DNA of 64,000 nt from Enterocloster aldenensis (GCF_003434055.1 NZ_QVEX01000001.1:1055824-1119823), one strand, 5' to 3'. Positions 7,897 to 17,069 are shown, counted from the first letter of the stretch. Notes: a model not told the origin generated them from the letters alone. Program-made: numbers and translations.

Positions 7897-9039
7897 ATGA
7901 ACCAGTTATTCTGTCACCCGGAAATAATCACACTCAAGAAAGCAGTGTACTACGACATTGCCCCCATCCCCCTGCCAGTGCCGTTTAAGGACGGCACTGG
8001 CGGTGTCCGGCATGCATCCTTTTTCAAAGGCTGGATGAAGATTTATGATGAGGACGGCTTCTGCGGACAGGGACCGGCCGGTCCTCTGATGACGGACTTC
8101 TTCCTTCCCAGGATGTTGGATGTCCCTGGAAAATCCAACGGCGCGTGGATGGAGTATTTCTGGTGGGAAGTCCGCAATTTCGGGTATCAAAGTCCCTATA
8201 TTGCCGAAATGACCAATCTGGACTGGCTGCTTTTAGACCTTCTGGCCAACCGCGCAGGACTGCCCCTCCACCGTTTCCTGGGCGCTGACCGGGACTGGGC
8301 CGCTGTGTACAAAGGCGGTGGTTCCGTCCTCCTCAGCGATGAGGCGCTGATTCAGGACCTGCAGCGTTTTAAGGATGAGGGCTATCAAACCACGAAGTTC
8401 AAAATCGGAGGCAGCGGCGCCGGCTTCTCCCAGGACATACGCCGGCTTGAAAAGGCCCGCCGGGCGCTGGGGGATGATTTTGGGATTGCCGTGGATGCCA
8501 ACCAGGCCTGGGACGCCAAAACAGCCTTTGCCTTTGCAAAAGAAGCAGCCCCCTTTGGCGTGGCATGGCTTGAGGAGCCCGTCCATGCCTATGACATGGA
8601 CGCCCTGAGGGAGCTTAGGGACCTGCTTGACAATGCCGGGATTGTCATGGAGATTGCCATGGGAGAATCCGTGCGCAGCTACCACACCCATGTGGCCTAC
8701 GCACAGCACGGCGTGGACCACCTGCAGCCTGCGCGCCTTTGCTGCATTGCCGAAAACATGCGGGTCCGGGAATATGCCCGCCAGCACGGGTGCAGGATTT
8801 CCACCGGAGGCTTTACCTTCCAGAACGCTGCCCTGGGAGCCCTTTACTCAGAGGACGAGCTGTTAGAATACCACCAGCCCCTCAATGAAGTGCTGGTGCC
8901 CTACTTCAGCCTTGTATCCGAGATGAAGGATGGGCGGTTCTACCTGCCTGATGTCCCGGGGCTGCCGGTACACCTGGACTTTGGGCGCCTGGAGCGGGAC
9001 GGACTGCTGAAGGGGATACGGTTTTACTACCATAACTGA
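7897..9039 (+). CDS. Mandelate racemase/muconate lactonizing enzyme family (enolase superfamily) protein
   Basis: A 380-residue enolase-superfamily enzyme that abstracts the alpha-proton of a carboxylate substrate, most often a sugar-acid dehydratase in this branch. The catalytic K-x-K motif is seen as TTKFKIGG near residue 170. Metal ligands are Asp in VDANQAW, Glu in WLEEPV and Glu in AMGESV. The start at 7897 is chosen because AAGGAG lies six bases upstream of it, inside the 16-base gap after the LysR stop; an earlier in-frame ATG (7849) lies within the LysR gene. The C-terminal barrel region lacks an obvious His-Asp dyad of the classical mandelate-racemase type, so the specific reaction is open. 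Context (TTT importer, GH28, esterase) points to uronate or aldonate breakdown. Confidence 0.87.
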   Translation: MNQLFCHPEIITLKKAVYYDIAPIPLPVPFKDGTGGVRHASFFKGWMKIYDEDGFCGQGPAGPLMTDFFLPRMLDVPGKSNGAWMEYFWWEVRNFGYQSPYIAEMTNLDWLLLDLLANRAGLPLHRFLGADRDWAAVYKGGGSVLLSDEALIQDLQRFKDEGYQTTKFKIGGSGAGFSQDIRRLEKARRALGDDFGIAVDANQAWDAKTAFAFAKEAAPFGVAWLEEPVHAYDMDALRELRDLLDNAGIVMEIAMGESVRSYHTHVAYAQHGVDHLQPARLCCIAENMRVREYARQHGCRISTGGFTFQNAALGALYSEDELLEYHQPLNEVLVPYFSLVSEMKDGRFYLPDVPGLPVHLDFGRLERDGLLKGIRFYYHN

Positions 9040-9665
9040 GAAACACCCATTGGCATATATGTTTCCGGAACTTAGAAAACGCTGCTGACGAATCTTTAAG
9101 ATAAAGGTCTGTAATGGGAGAATGAACATACCAAAGGCCAGGGCCAGTACTTTGTAATACATGATTGTTCCCTATGGATATTTTATCAAATTATTTTCTG
9201 TCTTTTGATGACGGAAAAAACAGATAGTCTCTTCTATAACATAAAAGCAATCTCTGTTTAGAGCCTGTTGATTTTGCCGATTGGATTCTTTGTATTTTGT
9301 ATACAGGATTTAAAAGTCCGTGAACATCTGCCAAAATCAGACACATTTTAGGAAAGCCTTTACTATAAGATTCTATGGTTTGTTATACGAAATCGACGAA
9401 TGAATCATTATTAGGGCAGCTTCGCGGGCCGCGGCTGGAAAATAGGGCGGTTTTCATGGATATGAGGTAAAAAACAGGTGAACTGCACTCACCGGCGGGA
9501 AGATGACAAAAAACCTGTGTGTATTCACACTATGTTCACACTTCATTCAAAAACCTTTTACACAATCAACATTATTTCTTCATGTTTTCCCTATATACTT
9601 TAACCATAGACAGTTAGAGATAGCTGCCACACAAAAACGCTTACAAGATTTTTTTCATAATACTC

Positions 9666-9689
9666 GAGCTGATAAGAAATTATCAGCTC
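9666..9689 (+). terminator. Perfect 10-bp hairpin with GAAA loop
   Basis: GAGCTGATAA and TTATCAGCTC pair perfectly around a GAAA tetraloop (a GNRA-type loop). It is followed on the plus strand by a pyrimidine-rich stretch (TCCTCCCTTTT) rather than a clean T-run, so it is either a weak terminator for rightward transcription or a structured RNA element. Confidence 0.5.
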
Positions 9690-9712
9690 TCCTCCCTTTT
9701 AATAATACTTTT

Positions 9713-9748
9713 AAAAAAACGTATCATCCATTGGATGGTACGTTTTTT
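9713..9748 (-). terminator. Bidirectional Rho-independent terminator
   Basis: A long stem runs from the A7 tract with ACGTATCATCCA to TGGATGGTACGT and T6, with one G-T-type mismatch, flanked by A-runs and T-runs on both sides. It lies 28 bases past the stop of the leftward zinc-ribbon gene (9776) and is the natural terminator for it. It could also stop rightward transcripts from the 9.0-9.7 kb spacer. Confidence 0.8.
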
Positions 9749-9775
9749 CACGATGTGCGTATTCACTGGGGTGTG

Positions 9776-10357
9776 TCAGAAAAACAGGATCCTGCCCAGG
9801 CCCAGAAGGAACAGGCCTCCGACAAGCCCCACAATCAGCTTCATGGCCATATCCTGGTCCCCCAGCCATCCCCACAGGCCTCCCCTGGATTCTTCCCCGT
9901 CAGTCCAGCTGTCGGATCCGTCTGATGCATCATTCCCCAGGTCATCACCAGTCCCTTCCTCCGGCATATCCAAAAACACAACAGGCGCCGCCTGGTCCTT
10001 CCTGGTCTCCTCCCCGGCAGACTTAAGCGCCTCCCTGGCTGCTTTCCAGTTACTTTTATCCACATAATAATTTGTAAATGGAACGACTTCCACAATTCCT
10101 TCTTTAAACCGGTTGGTAGGCACTGTATTCTGGCCTTCCTCCACATAGTACGGCACATTGGCGGCCTTTAACGCTTCTTCCAGGTACACGGTGTCAACAT
10201 CATGCCCGTTAGACAGGAGCACCGGCTCCTTTACCATTGAGAAAGAGGCCTCAAAATCAGATGCAGCGTCAATCAGCTGTTCACCACAGTCCTCACACAC
10301 AACCTCATCCCTGGAGAACCGTTTCCTGCATTTCGGACAAATCCTTCTTGTTTCCAT
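9776..10357 (-). CDS. Zinc-ribbon protein with C-terminal membrane anchor (DUF2007-like)
   Basis: A 193-residue protein. The N-terminus has a zinc-ribbon (RRICPKC near residue 7-10 and VCEDC near 19-22). The middle part (about residues 45-125) resembles the small DUF2007 'putative signal-transducing' fold (VYLEEALKAANVPYYVEEG). An acidic low-complexity linker (GDDLGNDASDGSDSW) leads to one transmembrane helix at the extreme C-terminus (LIVGLVGGLFLLGLGRILFF). The start has AAAGGAG five bases upstream. It is monocistronic and ends at the terminator at 9713-9748. The function is unknown; a membrane-tethered cytosolic zinc domain is all the sequence supports. Confidence 0.75.
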   Translation of the reverse strand: METRRICPKCRKRFSRDEVVCEDCGEQLIDAASDFEASFSMVKEPVLLSNGHDVDTVYLEEALKAANVPYYVEEGQNTVPTNRFKEGIVEVVPFTNYYVDKSNWKAAREALKSAGEETRKDQAAPVVFLDMPEEGTGDDLGNDASDGSDSWTDGEESRGGLWGWLGDQDMAMKLIVGLVGGLFLLGLGRILFF

Positions 10358-10619
10358 AGCTGCTCCTTTCCGGATCCCGGTCCTGGCGTCTCATGATGCG
10401 GCCTGAGATACGCCAGCAGGACCTCGGTCTGTCTTTTGTTTTGCTGTATGTCCATTATAGCTGTACCATGCAGTATTTTCAAGGGAAGGTTTTCCCATAT
10501 ATACCGGCATGCCTGCCGCCATATCTGCCGCCATCCATTCCACCATATCTTATTGTGTCCGTTTTATAGGGTACATTTTATCCACAGCCGGATTCCAGCC
10601 CCCTATATCAGGCCTTGGC

Positions 10620-12026
10620 TCATCCCCTTGTCTTTCCTGTCCTGAATCCCTCCGGCAGTGTTACCTCCTTATATAAAAACAGCAGGGCTGTCAGGTTTGG
10701 GAATGCCATAAGCCCGTTCCATATATCTGACAGCATCCACACAACATCCAGCCTGGCCTCGCTGCCGAGGAACACCGCCCCGAGAAACAGCACCGGATAA
10801 ATCCGGGCAGCAAACCATGTTCCCGCCCGTTCCCCCAGACCGGTCCCCCTGATAAAATAGGCGGCTGCCTGCCTGCCCAGGTAAAACCACGCCATGATGG
10901 TTGCAAATGCAAATACCACCATGGAACCGCTGACCAGGTATTCCCCTGCGATTCCCAGCCTGCCGCTGAAACACCAGGCAGCAAGGGCGGCTCCCTCATA
11001 GGGCGCTGCATCCAGGGCCGGGCCTGTCATGCACAGGATGACCAGGGCCGTAAGCGTACACAGGATCACGGTGTCAAAAAAGACTTCGAACATGGCCCAC
11101 ATCCCCTGCTCATGAGGCGTTGTGTCCTCAGCCGGACCATGAAGCACGGCCAGGGTGCCAAGCCCCGCCTCATTGGAGAACACCCCCCTGGAAATGCCGT
11201 AGCGGATGCTGCGGCTTACCACGTACCCTGCTCCCCCTCCCGCGGCTGCCTCGGGGCGGAACGCGGATGACACCATGGATGCCAGGGCGCCGGGGATCCG
11301 GTCGTAGCAGGAAAATATCACAATCAGCGAAAATACAATATAGATGCCGGAAGCAGCAGGCATCAGCTTCTCGGCCACATTGCCAATCCTCTTTATGCCA
11401 CCGCAGATGACCAACATCAGGACTCCGGTAAATACCAGGCCTCCGGTCAGCACCGGGACCTTCCATGTATATTCCATGGTGCTGATGGCAGAATTGGCCT
11501 GTACCATGCTGCCCATGCCCAAGGAACACATCAGGCACAGGAAGCTGTAGAGGATTCCCATCCCCTTTATCCCAAGGCCCCGTTCCATATACACAAAAGG
11601 GCCGCACACATAATGTCCGTCGCTGTCCTTATACCGGTAACGGATGCCCAGCATAGTCTCGCTGTAGGCTGTAATCATTCCGATAAGGGCCGACACCCAC
11701 ATCCAGAACAAGGCCCCCGGACCGCCTGCTGTCAAGGCCGTGGCCACCCCGGCAATGTTGCCGGTTCCCACCGTTGCCGCCAGGGCCGTGCATACGGACT
11801 GGAACTGGCTGATGCCCTTTTTCCTGCCCGTATCACTCCCTTCTCCCGTTCCCCCTGATACCTTTCCTGACAGGATACGTCCTGCCGTGTTCTTCCACCA
11901 GTATGAAAATCCTCTTATCTGGAAAAAATGACATTTAAAAGTAAAAAATATGCCAACCCCCAGGAATATCACAAGGGTCCATGGTCCCCATACCATACCA
12001 TGTACCTGTTCCAGCCATTCCATCAT
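10620..12026 (-). CDS. Sodium:amino-acid symporter, AGCS family (alanine/glycine type)
   Basis: A 468-residue polytopic protein with about 11 transmembrane helices. The AGCS signature GTGNIAGVATALTAGGPGA is near residue 88, and further family stretches are GVFSNEAGLGT near 265 and the aromatic FWMWVSALIGM. AGCS proteins import alanine, glycine or glutamine-type amino acids with Na+. It has a weak ribosome site (AAGGCAGCAG) and two adjacent ATGs (12026 and 12023). It appears monocistronic. The exact amino acid cannot be assigned. The 262 bases downstream to the zinc-ribbon gene contain no other gene. Confidence 0.9.
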   Translation of the reverse strand: MMEWLEQVHGMVWGPWTLVIFLGVGIFFTFKCHFFQIRGFSYWWKNTAGRILSGKVSGGTGEGSDTGRKKGISQFQSVCTALAATVGTGNIAGVATALTAGGPGALFWMWVSALIGMITAYSETMLGIRYRYKDSDGHYVCGPFVYMERGLGIKGMGILYSFLCLMCSLGMGSMVQANSAISTMEYTWKVPVLTGGLVFTGVLMLVICGGIKRIGNVAEKLMPAASGIYIVFSLIVIFSCYDRIPGALASMVSSAFRPEAAAGGGAGYVVSRSIRYGISRGVFSNEAGLGTLAVLHGPAEDTTPHEQGMWAMFEVFFDTVILCTLTALVILCMTGPALDAAPYEGAALAAWCFSGRLGIAGEYLVSGSMVVFAFATIMAWFYLGRQAAAYFIRGTGLGERAGTWFAARIYPVLFLGAVFLGSEARLDVVWMLSDIWNGLMAFPNLTALLFLYKEVTLPEGFRTGKTRG

Positions 12027-12197
12027 CTGCTGCCTTACCGCCCGGCGTCTGTTCTTATTAAATGTCTTATTCCGGCAAATGCCGCGCTATGACAATTCCA
12101 GGAATTTTCTTATGGATGTACCTCGCATTTTATGGTGGTTTATGATAAAATAATGAATAGGTATCATAAAAGAATGAATGAGAAAAGAGGTATGCCG

Positions 12198-13181
12198 ATG
12201 CCAGGTTTTACAACCCATTACGTTCTAGGCATGAAAGCATACAATGATATGCCGCAGAACAATCTGAAGTTTATCATTGCCAAGTACCGGTGGCTTTATC
12301 AGCTGGGACTGCAGGGGCCGGATATGTTTTTCTATAACCTGCCTATCCTGCGCCACCGTGACCACCGCAATGTGGGTTCCCATATGCACGAACACCATGT
12401 GAATGATTTTTTCCGGTGCTGTTTCCTCCAGCTTGCCAGGATTGACTCGCGGCAGCAGCGGGAAGAGGGGCTGGCCTATATGTGCGGTTTTATATGCCAT
12501 TATATCGGCGATTCCATATGCCACCCTTATGTATATGGACGGATTGAATATGACGTCCATCATCCGGGCGCTTATTACCACGGACTCCATGCAAAACTGG
12601 AGAACGACATTGACGCCCTGCTGCTACAGAAGTACAAGAGGAAGAAGCCGTCCCAGTTCAATCAGGCCGCTACCATCTGCCTGAATGGCATGGAGACACA
12701 GTTCATCTCCCGTTTCCTGTCTGACTGCATCAATGAAGCATTTTATCCGCTCAGCTATAAGAACCGGTATCAGGTCACCGCGCCCATGATCCACAGATCC
12801 ATACTGGCCCTTCGTTTTGGCTGCCGCACCTTATCAGATCCCAACAGCAGGAAGAAGGACAGGATTGAATTTTTTGAATCCATTTTCCTTAAGAATCCAG
12901 TGGCCTCCAGCAAGCTGGTGACGGATGTGGTTGAAAACCCGGCCTGGAGCCTGAACCTGCATCATGAGACATGGTGTAATCCATGGGATAAGCGGATTGC
13001 CTCCAAGGCATCCTTCCCGGACCTGTTCAAACAGTCCCTGGGCAAGCTGAGCACTATCTTTTATATGATTAATTCCATGCTGGACACAGGACAGCCCCTG
13101 CGCAAAGGCAGCCTGGAGATGCTTTTATCAGAACTGGGCAACTACTCCTACCACAGCGGACTGCCCTGTATTGATGAATAA
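12198..13181 (+). CDS. Zinc-dependent phospholipase C-like protein
   Basis: A 327-residue cytosolic protein of the zinc-dependent PLC-like family. Seen are the N-terminal MPGFTTHYVLG, the early GLQGPDMFFY motif, and multiple His/Asp residues suited to a tri-zinc site (RHRDHRN, SHMHEHH, GFICHYIGDSICHPYV, HHPGAYYHGLHAKLE). No signal peptide is present, unlike the secreted clostridial alpha-toxins, and the C2-like membrane-binding domain is absent, so it is a housekeeping family member and not a toxin. The start at 12198 is chosen because AGAGG lies seven bases upstream; an ATG at 12192 is too close to that site. It stands alone between two leftward genes. Its substrate is unknown. Confidence 0.82.
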   Translation: MPGFTTHYVLGMKAYNDMPQNNLKFIIAKYRWLYQLGLQGPDMFFYNLPILRHRDHRNVGSHMHEHHVNDFFRCCFLQLARIDSRQQREEGLAYMCGFICHYIGDSICHPYVYGRIEYDVHHPGAYYHGLHAKLENDIDALLLQKYKRKKPSQFNQAATICLNGMETQFISRFLSDCINEAFYPLSYKNRYQVTAPMIHRSILALRFGCRTLSDPNSRKKDRIEFFESIFLKNPVASSKLVTDVVENPAWSLNLHHETWCNPWDKRIASKASFPDLFKQSLGKLSTIFYMINSMLDTGQPLRKGSLEMLLSELGNYSYHSGLPCIDE

Positions 13182-13193
13182 AAACACCAGCAC

Positions 13194-13236
13194 ACGGGCC
13201 CCTGGATTGCCTTGATTACCATGACCAGGGGCCCGT
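13194..13236 (+). terminator. GC-rich 12-bp inverted repeat after the PLC-like gene
   Basis: ACGGGCCCCTGG (13194-13205) pairs perfectly with CCAGGGGCCCGT (13225-13236) around a 19-base loop, starting 13 bases past the stop codon. No T-run follows, so it may act as an RNA 3'-end stabiliser or part of a Rho-dependent end, with the hairpin at 13347-13368 as the real terminator. Confidence 0.5.
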
Positions 13237-13346
13237 ATGAACGGGTTGACAGCAGGATTAATCTTCTTTTGCCTTTCTCACGGACCACTTCTTTGCCTGA
13301 AATGTCAACAAGCACAAAACCGTTCATCTTCCATAAAACGCCAAAT

Positions 13347-13375
13347 GCGAATGGCATAAGCCATCCGCACTTTTA
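13347..13375 (+). terminator. Hairpin followed by T-rich tract
   Basis: GCGAATGGC and GCCATCCGC pair around ATAA with one mismatch, followed by ACTTTTATTT. It is a plausible intrinsic terminator for the rightward PLC-like gene. The surrounding spacer, 13182-13555, contains no gene. Confidence 0.5.
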
Positions 13376-13495
13376 TTTCTATATACAATTATATGTGAAC
13401 AAGGATGTTTTGTCAAAGCGGTGCCGTTGGAGGAATTACGCGGCAGCCAGAACAGGCAGAAATCCCGGACACGTTTAAATAGGTCTATCTGCCAT

Positions 13496-13530
13496 ATAAA
13501 AACAGGGCTGCGTACCAAGTACGGCAACCC
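13496..13530 (-). terminator. Terminator of the MBL-fold gene
   Basis: Read on the minus strand, GGGTTGCCGTAC and GTACGCAGCCC form a stem around TTG and are followed by TGTTTTTA. It begins 26 bases past the stop of the gene ending at 13556. Confidence 0.7.
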
Positions 13531-13555
13531 ATGTTCTGGTTAACGGCATTCTATA

Positions 13556-14776
13556 TCATTCAATTACCTGGTCCCCATCCTTAATACAATAGGATGTCTT
13601 AATGCCCAGACGTACCATCCAGTTCTTGGTATCCTGGGTCAGCCAGGGACCGGTGCCTGCACCGCTGCCGCCATCATTATCCCACAGCCACTGCGGGGTT
13701 GGCCACAGGGCGACGCTGGGTCTTAATGCCTTGTAAACTTCAAAATCAACACCGTTCTGTCCGTGGTGGGCCAGCTGCACAACATCACACTTCAGTGCAC
13801 GCAGGTCGTGGTCCGCCATGAGCATCTCGCCTCCAGCCCTGGCAAGGTCCCCCAGGAACACCACATTGGTTCCATTCAGGCTTACCATGTAGGCCACGCT
13901 ACTGTTATTCACAAAGTCACTGTTGGCCTTATACGCCTTGTTCAGCACCTGTATCTTGGCCGGGCCCGCGTCAATGACCTGCCCGGACACAATGTCACCG
14001 TGGAGCGTGTTCTGCGGCACAAGGGCAAATGCTCCCTTGAGGTAGGCAACCATGTTGGCAACCTCCGCATCCTTCTCCGCATACCAGCTGTCCTCGTGGA
14101 AGGAATAGTAAATCCCGTCAATGGTTATCTCACCATTGTGCTTGTAAAGTATATCGGCAAGGGCTCCTGCGTGGTCTGAGTCAGGATGGGTAATCAGCCA
14201 GGCCTTAACATGGCCGCCCTTCTGTTTAATCTGGTTCAGAAGATATTCCGCATTGTTGGTCCATCCGCCATCCACAACAATCAGCCCGCCTTCCCCGTTT
14301 TCAATAATCACGGACAGAAGCTGTGCATTGGTATCATGATTTGCAAACATGGTAAGGCGGCCCGCGCCAAACAATGAGGATGTGTCTGTCTTTGGAGTGG
14401 AAACTTCCCCAAACCCAGCCACCTGGGCCTTGGCCTGAATCACTGGCTGGCTGGCCGCTGCTGCCTGGCTGCCGTTGTCCTGGATTGCCGTCTGGGCTCC
14501 GCCGCCCTGTCCCGCCGCCTGGGCTCCGCCAGCCTGGCCATTGGTTGATTGAATCTGCTGGATTACCGGAGCCGTCTGGCCGGACTGAGAGGACTGGCCG
14601 TGGTCCTGGTCATCTTTTATGATAATCTTATCCGGTGCAGTGAGGGCCTGTCCCTGTGCCTTAAATGGCTGTGAATCAGTCATTGCAAAGCTGTCCATCC
14701 CTCCTCCTGCTGTCATGAACATCATCATGGCAAGCAGTCCGGCTGCCGCCTGTTTCCAGTATCTGTCAATTCGCAT
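13556..14776 (-). CDS. Secreted MBL-fold hydrolase (ComEC/Rec2-like)
   Basis: A 406-residue exported protein. It has an N-terminal signal sequence (AAAGLLAMMMFMTAGGGMDSF) and a Gln/Ala/Gly-rich linker at about residues 50-120 (QSGQTAPVIQQIQ, AGGAQAAGQGGGAQT). A metallo-beta-lactamase domain spans about residue 130 to the end. The metal motif is THPDSDHAGAL near residue 197, the H-x-D-x-D-H variant typical of ComEC-type soluble hydrolases, with VFLGDLARAGGEML and QLAHHGQNG as later ligands. Members act on phosphodiester or related bonds, but no substrate can be named. AAGGAG lies nine bases before the ATG. It is co-transcribed with the lipoprotein gene 13 bases upstream and ends at the 13496-13530 terminator. 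Confidence 0.85.
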   Translation of the reverse strand: MRIDRYWKQAAAGLLAMMMFMTAGGGMDSFAMTDSQPFKAQGQALTAPDKIIIKDDQDHGQSSQSGQTAPVIQQIQSTNGQAGGAQAAGQGGGAQTAIQDNGSQAAAASQPVIQAKAQVAGFGEVSTPKTDTSSLFGAGRLTMFANHDTNAQLLSVIIENGEGGLIVVDGGWTNNAEYLLNQIKQKGGHVKAWLITHPDSDHAGALADILYKHNGEITIDGIYYSFHEDSWYAEKDAEVANMVAYLKGAFALVPQNTLHGDIVSGQVIDAGPAKIQVLNKAYKANSDFVNNSSVAYMVSLNGTNVVFLGDLARAGGEMLMADHDLRALKCDVVQLAHHGQNGVDFEVYKALRPSVALWPTPQWLWDNDGGSGAGTGPWLTQDTKNWMVRLGIKTSYCIKDGDQVIE

Positions 14777-14789
14777 CCTTATTGTCTCC

Positions 14790-15338
14790 TTACTGGTTCT
14801 GGGCTGTCAGCGCCCGCTGTTCGCCTGCCTTCATGGTGTCGTTGACCAGATACGTATCGGTCTTGCCTTCCTGATTGTAATAAAATACCTGGACGCACAC
14901 ATCATGCTCATCAAAGTAGCTTCCGTAATAAATCCTGTCTGTCTCGTCCTCATCCGGAGCTTCATAATAGAAGTTCTGGGTGGCAATGGAAGCGCCCACT
15001 GTCTTAAGCACCGCCTCGCCGAAAACAACGGCGACCTCACCCGTAGTCTTGTGGGTAACAGGAAGCAGCACGGTAAGCAGGCCGCTGCCCGCATCATATC
15101 TCACATCCATGTCCAGCACATAGTCGGCAAACTCTCCGTATGGGTCAAGATAGTTGTCCCTCAGTTCCTCCCTTATCTCCGTCCAGTCAATGGCGATATC
15201 CTTATTCACCTCCACATCAGGCACCCCGTCCCCTGTGACGGTCCCTCCGGTAGGTGATACAATATTACTCTGGGTACATCCGCTAAGCAGAGCCACTAAA
15301 GCCGCTAATATCAATGATAATTTCCCAATTTTTTTCAT
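14790..15338 (-). CDS. Lipoprotein of unknown function
   Basis: A 182-residue lipoprotein with the lipobox LLSGC (Cys near residue 21). The mature region has an alternating Tyr/Asp/Val pattern that suggests a beta-rich domain, with repeated aromatic-acidic segments (YLDPYGEFADYVLDMDVRYD, DRIYYGSYFDEHDVCVQVFY). I do not recognise the family. It is the first gene of a two-gene operon with the secreted MBL-fold hydrolase, so the two probably act together outside the membrane. AAAGGAGG precedes the ATG. Confidence 0.75.
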   Translation of the reverse strand: MKKIGKLSLILAALVALLSGCTQSNIVSPTGGTVTGDGVPDVEVNKDIAIDWTEIREELRDNYLDPYGEFADYVLDMDVRYDAGSGLLTVLLPVTHKTTGEVAVVFGEAVLKTVGASIATQNFYYEAPDEDETDRIYYGSYFDEHDVCVQVFYYNQEGKTDTYLVNDTMKAGEQRALTAQNQ

Positions 15339-15524
15339 GATATAAAAAACCTCCTTTTGTCAACGGTACTATTATAACGAAGATCCAGATAATTTAACAG
15401 TCCTTTTTTCTTACAAAATTATTGTTATTTTTCCAAATACTACTTGCTTTTTCCAGGGACAGGTGATAATATGTTCAATATGATTTATATTTTAGATTTT
15501 TTGAACACTCAAGGAGGACATCTT

Positions 15525-17069
15525 ATGAAACCGAAACCAAACACACCCCAAGGCGCCAGCCTGAAAAAACGGCTGGATTGGATAACCACCATCATACCTT
15601 TTATCTGTATTGTCATATTATGTTTCCTGTTCATGGCATTTCCCCAAGGCTCCACATCCATCCTGGAGTCAGTCCGTTTCTTCCTGGGCGACCAGCTGGG
15701 AAGCTATTATCTGGTCATCGGGCTGGGAGCGCTTATCTGTTCCTTCTATATGGCATTTTCCAGATACGGCAAAATCAAACTGGGAAGCCTGGAAAAACCC
15801 CAGTACTCTGCCTTCCAGTGGGGCTCCATGATGTTCACCGCGGGACTTGCTGCCGATATCCTGTTCTATTCCCTTTGTGAATGGATGCTTTATGCCAATG
15901 AAAGCCATATCACGGATATGGGCTCCAGACAGGACTGGGCCTCCACCTATCCCCTGTTCCACTGGGGTCCGATTCCCTGGAGTTTCTATATCATCCTGGC
16001 TGTTTCCTTTGGGTTTATGATCCACGTGCGCAAGCGCAGCAAGCAGAAGTATTCTGAAGCCTGCCGCCCTCTACTTGGCAAAAGGGTAGACGGGATTTTG
16101 GGAAAACTCATTGACCTTACCGCTGTGTTTGCACTGCTGGCAGGCACCGCAACCACATTCTCCCTTGCCACCCCCCTGCTTTCCATGGCCTTAAGCCGGG
16201 TGTTCGGTATTGAGGAAAGCAATCTGCTGACCATTTCCATCCTGGTTGTGATCTGCGTGGTATACACCATGGCCGTATACTTTGGCATGAAAGGCGTTGC
16301 AAAGCTGGCGGCTTCCTGCGTCTACCTGTTCTTTGCATTGCTGGCCTATTTCCTGTTCCTGGGCGGCGAGACCCGCTATATTATTGAGACAGGCATCACT
16401 GCCATCGGCAACCTGACCCAGAATTTCATTGGCATGGCAACCTGGACCGATGCCATGCGCACCTCCTCCTTTCCACAGTCATGGACGATTTTCTATTGGG
16501 CCTACTGGATGGTATGGTGCGTGGCAACCCCGTTCTTCATTGGAACGATCAGCAAAGGCAGGACCATCCGCCAGACCGTGCTTGGCGGATACTTCTTTGG
16601 GCTGGCAGGTACCTTTACCTCCTTCATCATATTGGGCAATTACGGGCTGGGCCTCCAGATGCACGGGAAGCTGGATTTAATGGCGCTTTATGAAAAGACC
16701 GGCAGCCTTTATGAGGCCATCATCGCGGTATTTGAAACAATGCCCCTGGCCCAGGCAGGGCTGGTGCTCCTGGCCGTTACCATGATTGCTTTTTACGCCA
16801 CCTCTTTTGACGCGCTGACCATGGTTGCCAGTTCCTATTCCTATAAGGCCCTGGGCGCGGACGAAGAGCCGGACAAATCCGTAAAATTATTCTGGGCCGT
16901 CATGCTGATGCTGCTGCCCATAGCGCTTATCTTCTCAGGGAATTCCATGGCCAACCTGCAGACGGTTTCCATCATTGCCGCATTTCCCATTGGATTCATC
17001 ATTGTTCTTATTGTGTGGAGTTTCTTCCGGGATGCCAGGCATTACCTGGACAATGAAAAACAGATTTAA
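15525..17069 (+). CDS. BCCT-family betaine/carnitine/choline-type transporter
   Basis: A 514-residue protein with 12 predicted transmembrane helices. The family signature is seen as SWTIFYWAYWMVWC near residue 320, where the usual Trp-x-Trp-Trp is altered. It is followed by TPFFIGTISKGRTIRQ, and FYATSFDALTMVASS lies near 425. BCCT members take up quaternary ammonium compounds such as glycine betaine, carnitine or choline, or exchange them. No long regulatory C-terminal tail is present, which argues against an osmosensing BetP-type protein and fits an antiporter or catabolic carrier. The start at 15525 is chosen because AAGGAGG lies just upstream; an ATG at 15444 lacks one. No catabolic enzymes for choline or carnitine are adjacent. 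Confidence 0.88.
   Translation: MKPKPNTPQGASLKKRLDWITTIIPFICIVILCFLFMAFPQGSTSILESVRFFLGDQLGSYYLVIGLGALICSFYMAFSRYGKIKLGSLEKPQYSAFQWGSMMFTAGLAADILFYSLCEWMLYANESHITDMGSRQDWASTYPLFHWGPIPWSFYIILAVSFGFMIHVRKRSKQKYSEACRPLLGKRVDGILGKLIDLTAVFALLAGTATTFSLATPLLSMALSRVFGIEESNLLTISILVVICVVYTMAVYFGMKGVAKLAASCVYLFFALLAYFLFLGGETRYIIETGITAIGNLTQNFIGMATWTDAMRTSSFPQSWTIFYWAYWMVWCVATPFFIGTISKGRTIRQTVLGGYFFGLAGTFTSFIILGNYGLGLQMHGKLDLMALYEKTGSLYEAIIAVFETMPLAQAGLVLLAVTMIAFYATSFDALTMVASSYSYKALGADEEPDKSVKLFWAVMLMLLPIALIFSGNSMANLQTVSIIAAFPIGFIIVLIVWSFFRDARHYLDNEKQI

Larger units (their letters stand above)
9040..9775. other. Gene-free spacer of about 0.74 kb
   Basis: I find no convincing protein gene on either strand. 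The first 600 bases are AT-rich with a short GC-rich island (9420-9455). Direct repeats TTCACAC lie at 9524-9530 and 9535-9541, 11 bases apart. Two strong hairpins close the right end (separate entries). It could contain an unrecognised small RNA ending at one of these hairpins, but I cannot match it to a known RNA family. Confidence 0.4.

Noticed and set aside
9503..9925. Possible 140-residue rightward gene across the two hairpins
   Set aside because: It runs through a clear terminator and into the opposite strand of the zinc-ribbon gene, and the translated sequence has no recognisable domain.
12198..13181. Clostridial alpha-toxin
   Set aside because: It has the zinc phospholipase-like domain only, with no signal peptide and no C-terminal membrane-binding domain.
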